A stretch of 64,000 nucleotides of DNA, from positions 315,611,001-315,675,000 of the forward strand of contig CM038214.1 of assembly GCA_021442155.1 (NCBI GenBank). Reading direction: 5' to 3'. This DNA comes from Cymbidium sinense. Its lineage: Eukaryota > Streptophyta > Magnoliopsida > Asparagales > Orchidaceae. Below are positions 1-9,652 of this stretch, in pieces; the first letter of the stretch is position 1; every line of letters starts with the position of its first letter. The translations under genes and the position numbers were made by a program. Below the pieces are notes generated by a model. That model ran no database searches. It worked only from the letters and a program-made list of their open reading frames with translations, and was not told where the DNA came from.

Positions 1-1010
1 TAAACACAAACTTCAATCATCAAACCAAAACTAAATTAAAAATCAAACCCAAATCAAACTCATGTTCACCCTTTTGAACTTGAAATTATCAAATGAATCA
101 AAACCCATTTGACTCAAAATCACTTGAAAATGGATTTATATTTCAATTATAATTCCATATGTTAGTTCAATCAAACTTGATTCAAGCCTTGATCAAGTCA
201 ATTGACCCACTTAGGCTCACTTGGCCCAAAGTGACCTAAAGTGAGCTAAATTATAATCTACCTAAATTGTATTGAACTAAGCCCCTAAGCCTCACATTAT
301 GAGCAACAATCATCATGAGATGATCAATCACTCAAATTGGGTCAAACCAAGTCAAACCTAAGGGTTGACCAAGTCAACACTTAGCCAAAATGAAACCTAA
401 ACTAGCCAAAATCCACCATAGGCTAAATTGATTGAAACCATTGATCAAAACACATTCATGATTAATGCTTGAACTTGACCAAGTCATCATTTGAGCCTAA
501 CCTAGCCCAATTGGCCACTTAACCCAAGTTGACCCAACTTGACCTAAAAAGTCAAAATATGTCAAAACTTGATCCAAGCCAAATTGATTGAAACTAATGG
601 GTCAAGTTCATTCCAAATCACTTGTTGAACTTGACCAATGCCTTAATTGGCCAATTAGACCAAACTTAGCCCAATTGACCATGAACCCAACTTGAACTAA
701 AAGGTAAAATAGAACCAAATCCAAATATAAACCAAATTGATTGGAAATAAAGATACCAAATCAATTCATATGATCATTTGCTTGATTTGACCCAATTTGA
801 CCAATTGGTCAACTTGACCCATTTTGGCCTAAATGGGTCAACATGAGCCAAATCATATCAAATCAATTCCAAATTAATTGAAACTTGGACCAACCCAATT
901 TTCAGTCATACCAAACATATTCAAACTGAAATCCAATCCAAATTACAATTTTAACCCTAGGTCAAAGGGTAATTCTTGGCCAAATTCCCTTGGAATTTGG
1001 TCAAATCCTC
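1..1010. repeat. TTGAC/GTCAA-rich block of unit L copy A
   Basis: This AT-rich stretch is crowded with TTGACC, TTGACCAA and GTCAAC words on both strands, including the perfect 16-base palindrome TTGACCAATTGGTCAA at 797-812. The same block recurs at about 13,680-14,560 and 56,030-57,130. TTGAC is the core of the plant WRKY-binding W-box, but no regulated gene is visible nearby. The density could equally come from amplification of one short word. Confidence 0.6.
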
Positions 1011-1301
1011 TTCATGGCCACTTGGCACCCTCTTAGTGGACCAAGTGGACACTAGGGAGCATGGTGCACATGACCCAATGGGGTTGGGTCAGCCAAACCC
1101 AACCAATGGCAAAATTGACCACTCACTTGAAAATAAGCACATGAGAATCATTCCTCGACCTTATTTTGAACATGTCAACCTATCCACTACCTTCCTCTGC
1201 CAAAACTGAACCATGTGCAAGTTCAAATAGCCAAAATAACCCATTGAATCAAGCCAATTGATCCAAAAGGCAAAGCCATGCTCGACCATCCGATCCTTCA
1301 A

Positions 1302-1345
1302 GGGGGAGATATACTCCCCTAATTTCATTTCATTTTCACACACTC
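1302..1345 (+). promoter_or_regulatory. Candidate TATA-type promoter in unit L copy A
   Basis: A GATATACTCC core sits in a short GC-rich, near-palindromic context, followed by a pyrimidine/A-rich stretch with CACACACTCACAC. Copy B has an equivalent CATATACACGCC at 14,887. The arrangement, followed some 350 bases later by a conserved stem-loop and splice-donor-like site, resembles a + strand LTR promoter and leader. Copy C lacks it. There is no direct evidence of transcription, and the neighbouring pol remnants lie on the opposite strand. Confidence 0.25.
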
Positions 1346-1668
1346 ACACTCTATTGAAGCTAAGAAAGCTATAGAAAGCAATTGCAAGCTCTTCCAAGCC
1401 TCCTAGAGCTACTTCCATTTCTCCATTTTTAGTTTCCCTTAAACTAAAAATAGGGGAGCTCCTTGGAATTTCCATCTCATCCAATACTCAATTAGAGCTC
1501 AATTCATCCTTCAAGCACCTTGAGAGAACCTAATCAAGCTCACTCAAACCTTTCATCCAAGTTCTCAAGGCATGGGAGAGGGGAGTTTGATCAAGGAAGC
1601 AAACATTTGAAGGGGACTTTGACCAATTGAAGGGTCCACTCAACCTCAAGCCTCAAACCTTCAACAGG

Positions 1669-1740
1669 GCTTCATCTTTACTAGACGAAGCTACCTCGAT
1701 AGTTGAGAGCAACGGTGATAGCCTCCGGTGAGGTATGCTT
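1669..1740 (+). other. Conserved stem-loop plus splice-donor-like site, unit L copy A
   Basis: GCTTCATCT (1,669-1,677) can pair with AGACGAAGC (1,683-1,691) around a 5-base loop; one pair is a wobble in RNA. About 40 bases later comes GAGGTATGCTT, which fits a plant 5' splice site. Both elements recur in copies B and C. Confidence 0.5.
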
Positions 1741-3440
1741 CCAAACCGAGCCTAGAATAGGAACTGTTTGGTCCTTTGTAAAAGGAATTTTCATCCAAAG
1801 TAAAATTGGCCATTAGATCAACTTGTGCTTGCTCCTAGATGGTGTGGGTAAAGTTTGAGCTCGATCCAAGCTCATTCAAGCTCATATCTTGCACTAAGGA
1901 GTGAACGATTGCCCTCTCCTGTAAGTGAGCTCAATGATAGATCACAGACAGTCGATCCGCACATTTTAGATGGACAGTCCTAATCAAGCTGCGTAGGATC
2001 CTCTGATTTATCCTATTAGAATATGCATTTAATCTAGACCATCCGATCTTTGATCGAATGATCGAGGAGAAAGCGCGTAGCATCACCGGCAGTCAGCGTC
2101 ATTGGATGTGATTACCTAAATAGCGAATCCTGTCACGCCATGTGGAAAGCGGGTGTCGCGTCAGCAGTCCACATGGCACCGATAGGATTATTTTTTTAAT
2201 TAGGGGTTTTAATTAATTCCTTAATTACTGAATCTTCAAAATAACATAACTAAATGAAGAAAAATAAAAAATACAAAATAAAATTCATTGTGAAGATAAT
2301 TCAGTAAGGACTAATTTAAATTATTTCCAATTAATTTTGAACAATGATTTTTCCTTAAATAGGGTTTTAGTGAAAACTTAATAACCCTAATTACTCCCTA
2401 ATTAAATCATTAATTCATTTCAAATTTCTCATATGCATTTAGTGGGATGACCTCTACCTCCCCTAATTTTCTTGGGATTTATTGATGAGTTAATTAGAAA
2501 AATCAATTAATGAATCCTTAATCACTCTCTTAATGTAATTAAGCTTAATTAAACATATGAACATTGGTTTAATCCCTTTATTAAGTTAATTAAGCTTTGC
2601 TTAAGTGAACATGAGGTTTATGGAATAATTTTGTGATACTTTTCTTAAGCTATTCCTTAAACCCCTTTCTTCTTTAATCTAAACTTAATTAAGGACTAAT
2701 CCATTAATCACCTACTTAATTAACTTGATAAAATTTTCAAAACATTTAGAACCAATTCATCTTGGGTAGGTGCTTAGGTGTTCAATAACCTAAGTAACTT
2801 AAGGAAATCAAAATCCAACCCACATGTGTGGGAAGGGTTATGAAAGTACTTAAATTAAACCTTTTAGCTTAATTCATCATTAATTGTGAGCCAATTGCAT
2901 TAGGCCCATTCTTTCCTAGGTGCATTACTGATTTAAATTCCTTATGTGGTTTTATGTCATACATTGGCTCATAATTATTTGATTAAATATGTTAAAGTGA
3001 TGTAGGTAACCAGTAATTAATGCACTTAATTCACACCTTAACTTAAACAAAATATAAAAATCATCTAATTCTAAAAAAAAACTAAATAAACTCACACATG
3101 GGGGAAATGGGTTCAAATCAACAAACTCTTTCACATTTCCTAAATTCAAATCAAACTCAAAACAAAACAAAAATCTCTTTAAAATTAATTTCATTTACTT
3201 TAAATAATCCTAATTTATAAGATTATCTTTAGGAATTAATTAGGGTGAATGAATTCACATCCTTTGATCACTTTATTTCTTTCCTATGCTAAATGTGTAT
3301 GTCATATGAAAATCATACATTCATGCCTTTCAAAATCAAATTAAAATGAAATATTTCCTTTATGTCAAATTGCATGTTTTGGCTAAAGTAAGAATATGAA
3401 TGGCTATTATGACTACTAAATCCAAAATTATTTTCAAAAC

Positions 3441-3561
3441 TTATAAATCAAACATCATAACTAAAAAGTATGCTACTTATGATTATTTATGAGCTTGCAT
3501 ATGAATAGTATAAAATGTGGTATGTGATGTTTGCTTTTTAGTTATGATGTTTGATTTATAA
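3441..3561. repeat. Perfect 27-base inverted repeat with 67-base loop
   Basis: The arm at 3,441-3,467 is the exact reverse complement of 3,535-3,561. The loop holds TATGAATAGTATAAAATGTG, and a related AATGTGGTATGTGAT word occurs both before and after the right arm. Copies B and C have no such structure; they carry about 1.25 kb of extra sequence here. The repeat therefore marks a rearrangement specific to copy A. Confidence 0.85.
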
Positions 3562-4659
3562 ATGTGGTATGTGATTCTCCATAGTATAAAATAGTCACCA
3601 CTTCTAGCCTTAGGTTAGGGCGGTGCATGGTTTGATGTTTGCTTTTATTTTGTGATGTATTATTTTAGTCTGGATGTTAGGGTGTATGTGCGTAGACTGA
3701 ATGGTAGGGCGATCTTAGTCTAGCCATTATCTTCTGCATGGGATTATGCGTAAAGAGCGCTGTAATAAAAATATAAAATGCTTTTTTGTTGTGTACTTAT
3801 ACCCTAAGCATAATCAAAATAGGCTAGGTGGACTTGGTTACCCATGTGTGCTAAGTCCAATTTATTACTTGGGATATATGGTTTGTTTAATAATCTCTAT
3901 TTTGCATGTTTAGTTAGATTTTCTTTTACCATTTTATGTAATTTACAATTAGGATTTTGGAATGATTATTATGGGATATTAGGATGAACATTGGTTATAA
4001 CACTATATCTTATGTACCATGTGAAGCCTTTAGAATAACATTTAATCCAACCAAAGAAGAAAGAAGAAGAAAGAAAATAAGAAAGAAAAAAAGAAAAAAA
4101 GAAGGAATGAAGAATAGACCCCCATAACAATGAATTCCTTCTTGATTGTAATTTATTCATTTAATCCAGTGTGTAAGGTTAGTCTTCAATTTGTTTTGGG
4201 TTTGTCGGTGGAGCCCAACCATAAATGGCCTCTTATTCTTTTGTTAGCTTTATAAATTCTTGATGTTTGTTTTGAGCATTAAGATGACATCTTTTCCTAG
4301 TTTATTTCTTTCTTTGATGTATGGCCTGGATGACGATTAGGCTCTTAGGAAAATTAATCTTCTATCCAACTAATCAATTCAAATTAAAAATAAACAACTC
4401 ATAACCTCACCTAAAGCTTAGGCTACAAATCACAAGATAAAAGAATTAGTAACCTACACATCATTCATAAAAAGCATATTGTTTCACTCTTGATTGGAGG
4501 GCTTCCACCTTTGCCAAAGGACATGGCTTGACCTTTGACAGCCATGGTGGAAATACACCTCCTTATCTTATTGATTTTGGCCCATAATCTAATTTCTCAT
4601 GCATTAGGTATATGAATCCTAAAGCCTGTGTCAAATTGATTATCCAAAAATGAAAATAA

Positions 4660-4800
4660 AATGTAACAAAATTTGCATCAGATTTAAGTCAACATCCAGC
4701 TAAGGATTGAATAAGAGGTGCTTAACAACATCCAACTAAGGGGTTGACTTAAATTTAATGTTGGATATTCAAGATTGTAATATAACATCCAGCTAAAATA
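4660..4800. repeat. AACATCCAGCTAA short repeats at the right edge of copy A
   Basis: AACATCC(A/G)CTAA-type words start at 4,691, 4,727 and 4,784. TTTAAGTCAAC (from 4,683) and GTTGACTTAAATTT (from 4,743) are inverted relative to each other. The same words form the perfect palindrome at 9,631-9,652 in locus B. This may be an element terminus; the satellite begins immediately to the right. Confidence 0.5.
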
Positions 4801-5554
4801 AATACTAAACATAAAATAAAAATAAAATAAACCTAAAATAAAATAAAATAAAAACCTAAATCTAAAAAATAAACCTCAAAATAAAACTTAAACCTTAAAC
4901 TAAAAAAAAACCTAAACCTAAAATAAACAAAATAAAATAAACCTTAAACCTAAAATAAAATAAACTAAACTAAAATAAATAAAACCTAAACCTAAACCTA
5001 CAATAAACTAAACCTAAACCTAAAACTAAATAAAATAAAATAACAAAATAAACCTAAAATAAACCTAAGATAAAACCTAAACCTAAACCTAAAAAATAAA
5101 ATAAAACCTATATAAAAAAAATAAAACCTAAACATAAAAAATAAAATAAAATTAAAATAAAACTAAAATAAGCATAAAAACCTAAACCTAAAAATAAAAT
5201 AAAATAAAACCTAAACAAATAAATAAAAATAAACTAAATAAAAAAATAAAATAAATAAAATAAACTAACCTATTAGTTTACTTAATTTTAAAAAGCAAAC
5301 CCTAAACCTAAATCCTAAACTAATTAAACTAACCCTAAATAAAAAACCTAAATCCTAAATCCTAAACCATAAACCCTAAACCCTAAACCTCTAAACTTAA
5401 ACTCAACCCTAAAATCCTAAAGCATAAACCCTAAAACCATAAATAAACCCTAAACCCTAAACCTAAACTACACTAACCATACTAAACCTAAACCAACTTA
5501 CTAAATAAATTAAAATAAACATAAACCCTAAAACCTAATAAACCAAACCCTAAG

Positions 5555-6031
5555 AATGGGCATAACCAGAACATCACCATCAACTAGGCTTAGTCTAGAT
5601 CTAGTGGTGGAGGCGAATACGAAGGCATAGGAGGTGGTTATCATAGTGGTGGTGGGGGATCTAGAGGTGCTGGTAGATATGGAGGTGGTGGTCAGAGCAG
5701 TGGGGGTTATGGAGGCGGGAGGAGCGACGGAGGTTACAATCATGGTAGTGGTGGAGGAAGAGATCGAAGATATGATGGTTGATCCTACTACTCGATAGGT
5801 TAGGGTGGTTCTGATGAGATTTAGAGAAACTGAAGAATGGTCGATCCGATCTACTGCTTATGGAGGTGTGTCTATATAATAGATATGGTTTGACTTATCT
5901 AGGGATTCTGATTTGTTTTATGGGTGCTCATTTTTTATCTATGTTGTCACTTGTGTCTAAGAAAACTTGGGGTGCTACTTGGTAGATGAAATCAAAAAGA
6001 TGAAATGTTGAATCTGAATTTGTTCTCTGTT
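5555..6031 (+). pseudogene. GRP retrocopy 1 (glycine-rich RNA-binding protein, 5'-truncated)
   Basis: The + strand reads as the end of the RRM and the glycine-rich tail of a plant GRP7/8-type RNA-binding protein: an AATGGGC start equivalent to the NG of the (M)NG-x-LDGR segment, then a region matching N-x-AQSR, then Gly/Tyr/Arg/Ser repeats. About 230 bases of 3'UTR follow, ending in TTTGTTCTCTGTTA. The RRM core (RNP1 and RNP2) is missing, both CAG codons of the AQSR region read TAG, and there are further frame breaks. No intron interrupts it, which suggests a cDNA origin. CCCTAAA repeats flank both ends. The minus-strand Ser/Thr-rich ORF here is its antisense. Confidence 0.85.
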
Positions 6032-6050
6032 AGAAATAAAAATAAAAACC

Positions 6051-6086
6051 TTAAACCCTAAACCCTAAACCCTAAACCCTAAACCC
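6051..6086. repeat. Perfect interstitial telomere run
   Basis: Four uninterrupted CCCTAAA heptamers lie just 3' of GRP copy 1 and its A-rich tail. They mark the 3' junction between retrocopy and telomere repeats. Confidence 0.9.
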
Positions 6087-7183
6087 AAAAAGCTAAAAAC
6101 TAAACCTAAGCTAAATAAAATCAAAATAAAAGAAATAAAAAACATAAACAAAAATACAAAAATAATATCAAATAAAATAAAAACTAAAACTAAACCTAAA
6201 CCTAAACCTAAAAGAAAAAAATAAAATAAATATAAATTGAACTAAAATAAAAAAAGGAAAACTTAAACTAAACTTAAAAATAAAAAACCCGAATCAATTA
6301 AAAACTAAACTTAAAATAAAAATGAAATAAACTTAAAATAACATAAAATAAAAACTAAATAAAAAGCCTAACCCAAAAAAAAAACCTAAAAAAAACCTAA
6401 ACCTACCAAAAAAAAAAATAAAAATAAAATAAATAAAATAAAATAAACCTAAACTAAAATAAATAAATATAAATAAAACCTAAACATAAACCTAAACCTA
6501 AATCTAAACTATACTAAATAAAATAAATAAACTAAAATAAATAAACCTAAACTAAAAATAAAACCTAAAATAAACTTAAAGTAAAAACCTAAAAAACCTA
6601 AAAAAATAAAATAAAACCTAAACTAAAAGTAAAATAAAATTAAAACCACTAAAATAAAATAAAAATAAAACTCAAATAAAATAAACCTAAACTTAAAAAA
6701 TAAACCAAAAAAACCTAAAATAAATAAACTAAATCAAGAAAAAATATAAAATAAACCTAAATAAAAATAAAAATTAAAATAAACTCAAATAAACTAAATA
6801 ATCAAAAAATAAAATAAATCTAAAACTTGGTTTTGCTTAATTTAAAATATATCATAAACCTAAATATTAAAAACCCAACTAACTAAACACCTAAACACTG
6901 CAACCCTAAACCTACCCAAAACCCTAAACCTAAACCTAAACCCTAAACAAACCTAATCCTAAACCATAATCCTAAACCATAAACCCTAAACCCTAAACCC
7001 TAAACCTAAACCCCAAACTAAACTCTAAACCATAAACCCTAAAACCCAAAACCCTAAGCCCTAAACCATAAACCCTTAAACTTACAACCCTAAACCTTAA
7101 ACCCCAAAATATAAACCCTAAACTAAACCCTAAACATGAAACTAACCCAAGCCCTAAACCCCAAACAAACCCTAAACCCTAAG

Positions 7184-7622
7184 AATGGGCAGAAACTTGA
7201 TAGAAGGAACATCACATCAAAGGCTCAATCTAGATCTTTGGTTATCAGGTGGTGGGGATCTGGAGGTCGGTGGATATGGAGGTAGTGGTCGAGGCATGGT
7301 GGTTAGAGAGGGAGGGAACGAGGTTATAGCTGTGGTGGTGGCGAAGGAAGAGATTGGGCATATGATGGCAGATCCTGCTACTTGAGAGGCGGGTGTGGCT
7401 CTATTGGAAACTGGAAAAATTAAAGAATGGCTGATATGATCGGTTGCTTATTGAATAATGTATTTATAATATAGATGGTTCTACTTATCTAGGGTTTTTG
7501 ATTTGCTCTATGGGTGCTAATTTTTTATCAATGTCATTGCTTGTGTCTTAGAAAACTTGGGGGTCCTACTTGGTTTATTAAATCGAAAAGAAGAAATTTT
7601 GAATTTGAATTTGTTCTTTGTT
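7184..7622 (+). pseudogene. GRP retrocopy 2
   Basis: This copy has the same 5' boundary (CCCTAAG then AATGGGC) and the same 3'UTR end (TTTGTTCTTTGTTA) as copy 1. The glycine-rich part is shortened and diverged: the first Gly/Tyr run is reduced to a GGTGGGGATCTGGAGG stretch. It has lost frame relative to the parental reading. The 66-codon ORF starting at 7,185 is out of frame with the GRP tail and is not a real product. CCCTAAA-rich sequence lies on both sides. Confidence 0.8.
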
Positions 7623-7796
7623 AAAAAAAACCTTAAATCCTAAACCCTAAACTAGAACTTAAACCCTAAACCTAAAGCCTAAACCCTAAACCCTAAACCC
7701 TAAACCCAAAACCCTAAACCCTAAAACCATAAACCCTAAACACTAAACCCTAAACCTTAAACCTAAACCCTAAACCCTAAACACTAAAACACTAAA

Positions 7797-7827
7797 CCCT
7801 AAACCCTAAACCCTAAACCCTAAACCT
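7797..7827. repeat. Perfect interstitial telomere run
   Basis: Four consecutive CCCTAAA units lie between GRP copies 2 and 3. The 7,625-8,010 stretch is the most telomere-like part of block I, with frequent single-base variants such as CCTTAAA and ACTAAA. Confidence 0.85.
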
Positions 7828-8013
7828 TAAACCCTAAGCCCTAAACTCTAAACCTAAACCCTAAAATATAAACCCTAAACCTTAACCCCTAAACCCTAAA
7901 CCCTTAAACTTACAACCCTAAACCTTAAACCCCAAAATCTAAACCCAAAACCCAAAGCCTTAAACTAACCATAAACCTAAACCTTAAACCCCAAACTAAC
8001 CCTAAACCCTAAG

Positions 8014-8495
8014 AATGGGCAGAAACTTGTTGGCAGGAACATCACTGTGAACTAGGCTTAGTGTAAATTTGGTGGTGGAGGCAAAGGTTGAGGTGGTGGT
8101 TATCGTAGTGGTGGTGGGGCATCTGGAGGTGATGGTGGATATGGAGGTGGTGGTAAGAGTAGTGGTGGTTATAGAGGTGGGAGGAGCAACCAAGGTTATA
8201 GTCGTGGTGGTGGAGGAGGAAGAGATCGGGTATATGATGGCAGATCCCGTTACTTGATAGGCGGGGGTGGTTTTGATGGAAACTGAAAAAATTGAAGAAC
8301 GGTCGATCTGATCTTTTTCTTATTGAATAGTGTATTTACAATAAAGATGGTTCTACTTATCTAGGGATTTTGATTTGCTCTATGGGTGCCCATTTTTTAT
8401 CAATGTCATTATTTGTGTCCTAGAAAACCTAGGGGGTGCTACTTGGTTGATTAAATCAAAAAGAAGAAATTTTTGAAATTGAATTTGTTCTTTGT
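8014..8495 (+). pseudogene. GRP retrocopy 3
   Basis: This copy is co-linear with copy 1 over the Gly-rich tail and 3'UTR, with the same truncated start. Both CAG codons of the AQSR region read TAG. Gly/Tyr/Arg-type codons are visible from about 8,085 to 8,270, followed by the shared UTR words GATTTGCTCTATGGGTGC and GAATTTGTTCTTTG. About 310 bases of CCCTAAA variants separate it from locus B. GRP copy 10 has the same position relative to locus C, so this flank is part of the B/C duplication. Confidence 0.85.
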
Positions 8496-8808
8496 TTAAA
8501 AAAATACCTTAAACCCTAAACCCTAAACTCTAAGCTAAAACTTAAACCTTACACCTTAAACCTAAATCCTAAACCCTACACCTTAAAAACCATAAACCAT
8601 AAACCCTAAACACTAAACCCTAACCCTAAACCATAAACACTTAAACCTAAACCCTAAACCCTAAACCCTAAATCCTAAAATAATAAATCATAAATGCTAA
8701 ACACTACCACAAACCCTAAACCCAAACCTAAACCCTAAACCTTAATCCCTACTAAACCTAAATCCCAAACCTAAACCCTAAACCTTAATCCTAAACCCAA
8801 CCCTAAAC

Positions 8809-9630
8809 CTTGAATAAAGATGTCATTTAGAGTAGATCTAAAGAATGACATATTCTTAACATAATTATGGTAGCTAAAGAAAATGTCTTCAAGAGACTTT
8901 CTCTTGACTATTAGAGATTTGAATACACTAAACCCAAACCCTAAATCATATTATAATACCATATATTACAGTATAATGTATCATCATATATTTGAGCATG
9001 TAGAGAAGGAGATGTGTTTTTGGATGTTATAAGATGTTTTGAAATGTTTTAGTATATTATGGTATTGTGCCCTATAGTCTATATTAATATAAATCATAAA
9101 AATATTAATTTAATAAATCAAATGATGAAATTTGTTAAATTTGAAGTGGGAATTAGGTTGTAGTACCAAAGGTGTGCTACACCACTTGTAGACTAAAAAG
9201 TAAGATTTTATGTTCAAAATAAATATTATATGTTGTAGCATCATAAGTGAGACTTTAAAATGTTAGAATTTGGCCAAATTAATAATAGGTAGAGCATGGC
9301 AACATAATATATTATTTCAACTTAAAATATGTAAGTGATCACTAAAATATATAGTTTTTTTGTTTAGACTAATTTTATGATTTTTTATCTTAAGCAATCC
9401 CTTCTGATGTGATATCCAATATAATATAATGTAATATGTTATAGTGTATTATAATCTATGATGCCATAACGTAGTGTAGCATCTTGCATTATAGCATACT
9501 ATGTGTATTACTACTTGTTGTTTAGCATATTTTAGTTTGTTATAATATGATGTAGTAGAGTTTGCTTGGTATAATTCATAAAAATTGATTAATAAGAGAT
9601 GATGGGATTTGACCAAATTTAAGGTAAGGG
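8809..9630. repeat. AT-rich ~345-base satellite, locus B
   Basis: This sequence begins at a sharp junction, TTGAATAAAGATGTCAT, identical to the one opening locus C at 46,814. It has irregular TATAATATAATG-type stretches plus the periodic phrase GATG(A)-AATTTGGCCAAATT, seen near 9,120 (altered), 9,267 and 9,607, a spacing of about 340. Compared with locus C it holds fewer monomers and lacks about 115 bases after 9,240. No coding capacity is visible. Confidence 0.7.
8926..8942. repeat. 17-base telomere-like filler inside the AT satellite
   Basis: CACTAAACCCAAACCCT lies between GAATA and AAATCATATTATAATACC. In locus C the same two flanks are joined by only two bases, at 46,925-46,926. A telomere-like tract was therefore gained here, or lost in C. 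Confidence 0.7.
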
Positions 9631-9652
9631 GTTGACTTAAATTTAAGTCAAC
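9631..9652. repeat. Perfect 22-base palindrome
   Basis: GTTGACTTAAA is followed directly by its reverse complement. It stands at the point where the AT satellite stops matching locus C and about 2.5 kb of C-type sequence is missing. The same half-site words occur separately in copy A (4,683 and 4,743). Confidence 0.85.

Larger units (their letters stand above)
1..4800. mobile_element. Unit L, copy A (large non-coding repeat, left end outside window)
   Basis: This is the first of three homologous copies of a 5-6 kb non-coding sequence; the others are at 12,851-18,815 and 55,380-61,455. Shared landmarks in order are a TTGAC-rich block, a stem-loop followed by a splice-donor-like site, a TAATTAA-rich stretch with a GGGATGACCT motif near 2,444, and a conserved tail with ATGTTAGGGTGTATG near 3,672. 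Copies B and C abut Tat-type gypsy pol on the minus strand, so unit L may be a long LTR or the non-coding flank of that element. I see no long ORF; the short ones are chance. Relative to B and C, this copy lacks about 1.25 kb near 3,470-3,590 and runs about 330 bases further right. Whether it is an LTR is unproven, since no PBS or polypurine tract was identified with confidence. Confidence 0.6.
4801..8808. repeat. Telomere-like satellite block I
   Basis: This block is degenerate telomere-type sequence with C-rich heptamers on the + strand throughout. Two textures alternate: CCCTAAA-rich stretches (for example 5,340-5,470, 6,900-7,180 and 7,625-8,010) and stretches of AAATAAA and ACCTAAA variants (4,790-5,270 and 6,095-6,830). 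A recurring boundary word, TTACTTAATTTTAAAAA, lies near 5,278 and, altered, near 6,830. Three GRP retrocopies are embedded. Apart from these I see no gene; short ORFs in either strand are translations of repeats or antisense shadows of GRP. Confidence 0.9.

Noticed and set aside
1..4800. Copy A and unit L copy B as the two LTRs of one element
   Set aside because: They have the same orientation and are spaced like LTRs, but the interval is mostly telomere-like satellite with GRP copies, and locus C lacks a matching second copy. A simple LTR pair is not supported.
5528..5743. Ser/Thr-rich ORF on the minus strand (similar ones at 8,002-8,193 and 38,190-38,393)
   Set aside because: These are antisense readings of the GRP glycine-rich tail: GGT/GGA codons read backwards give Thr/Ser/Pro. 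No independent evidence supports them.
4801..8808. CRISPR-like regularly spaced repeat
   Set aside because: The repeats are short telomere words without unique spacers, and the sequence is eukaryotic.
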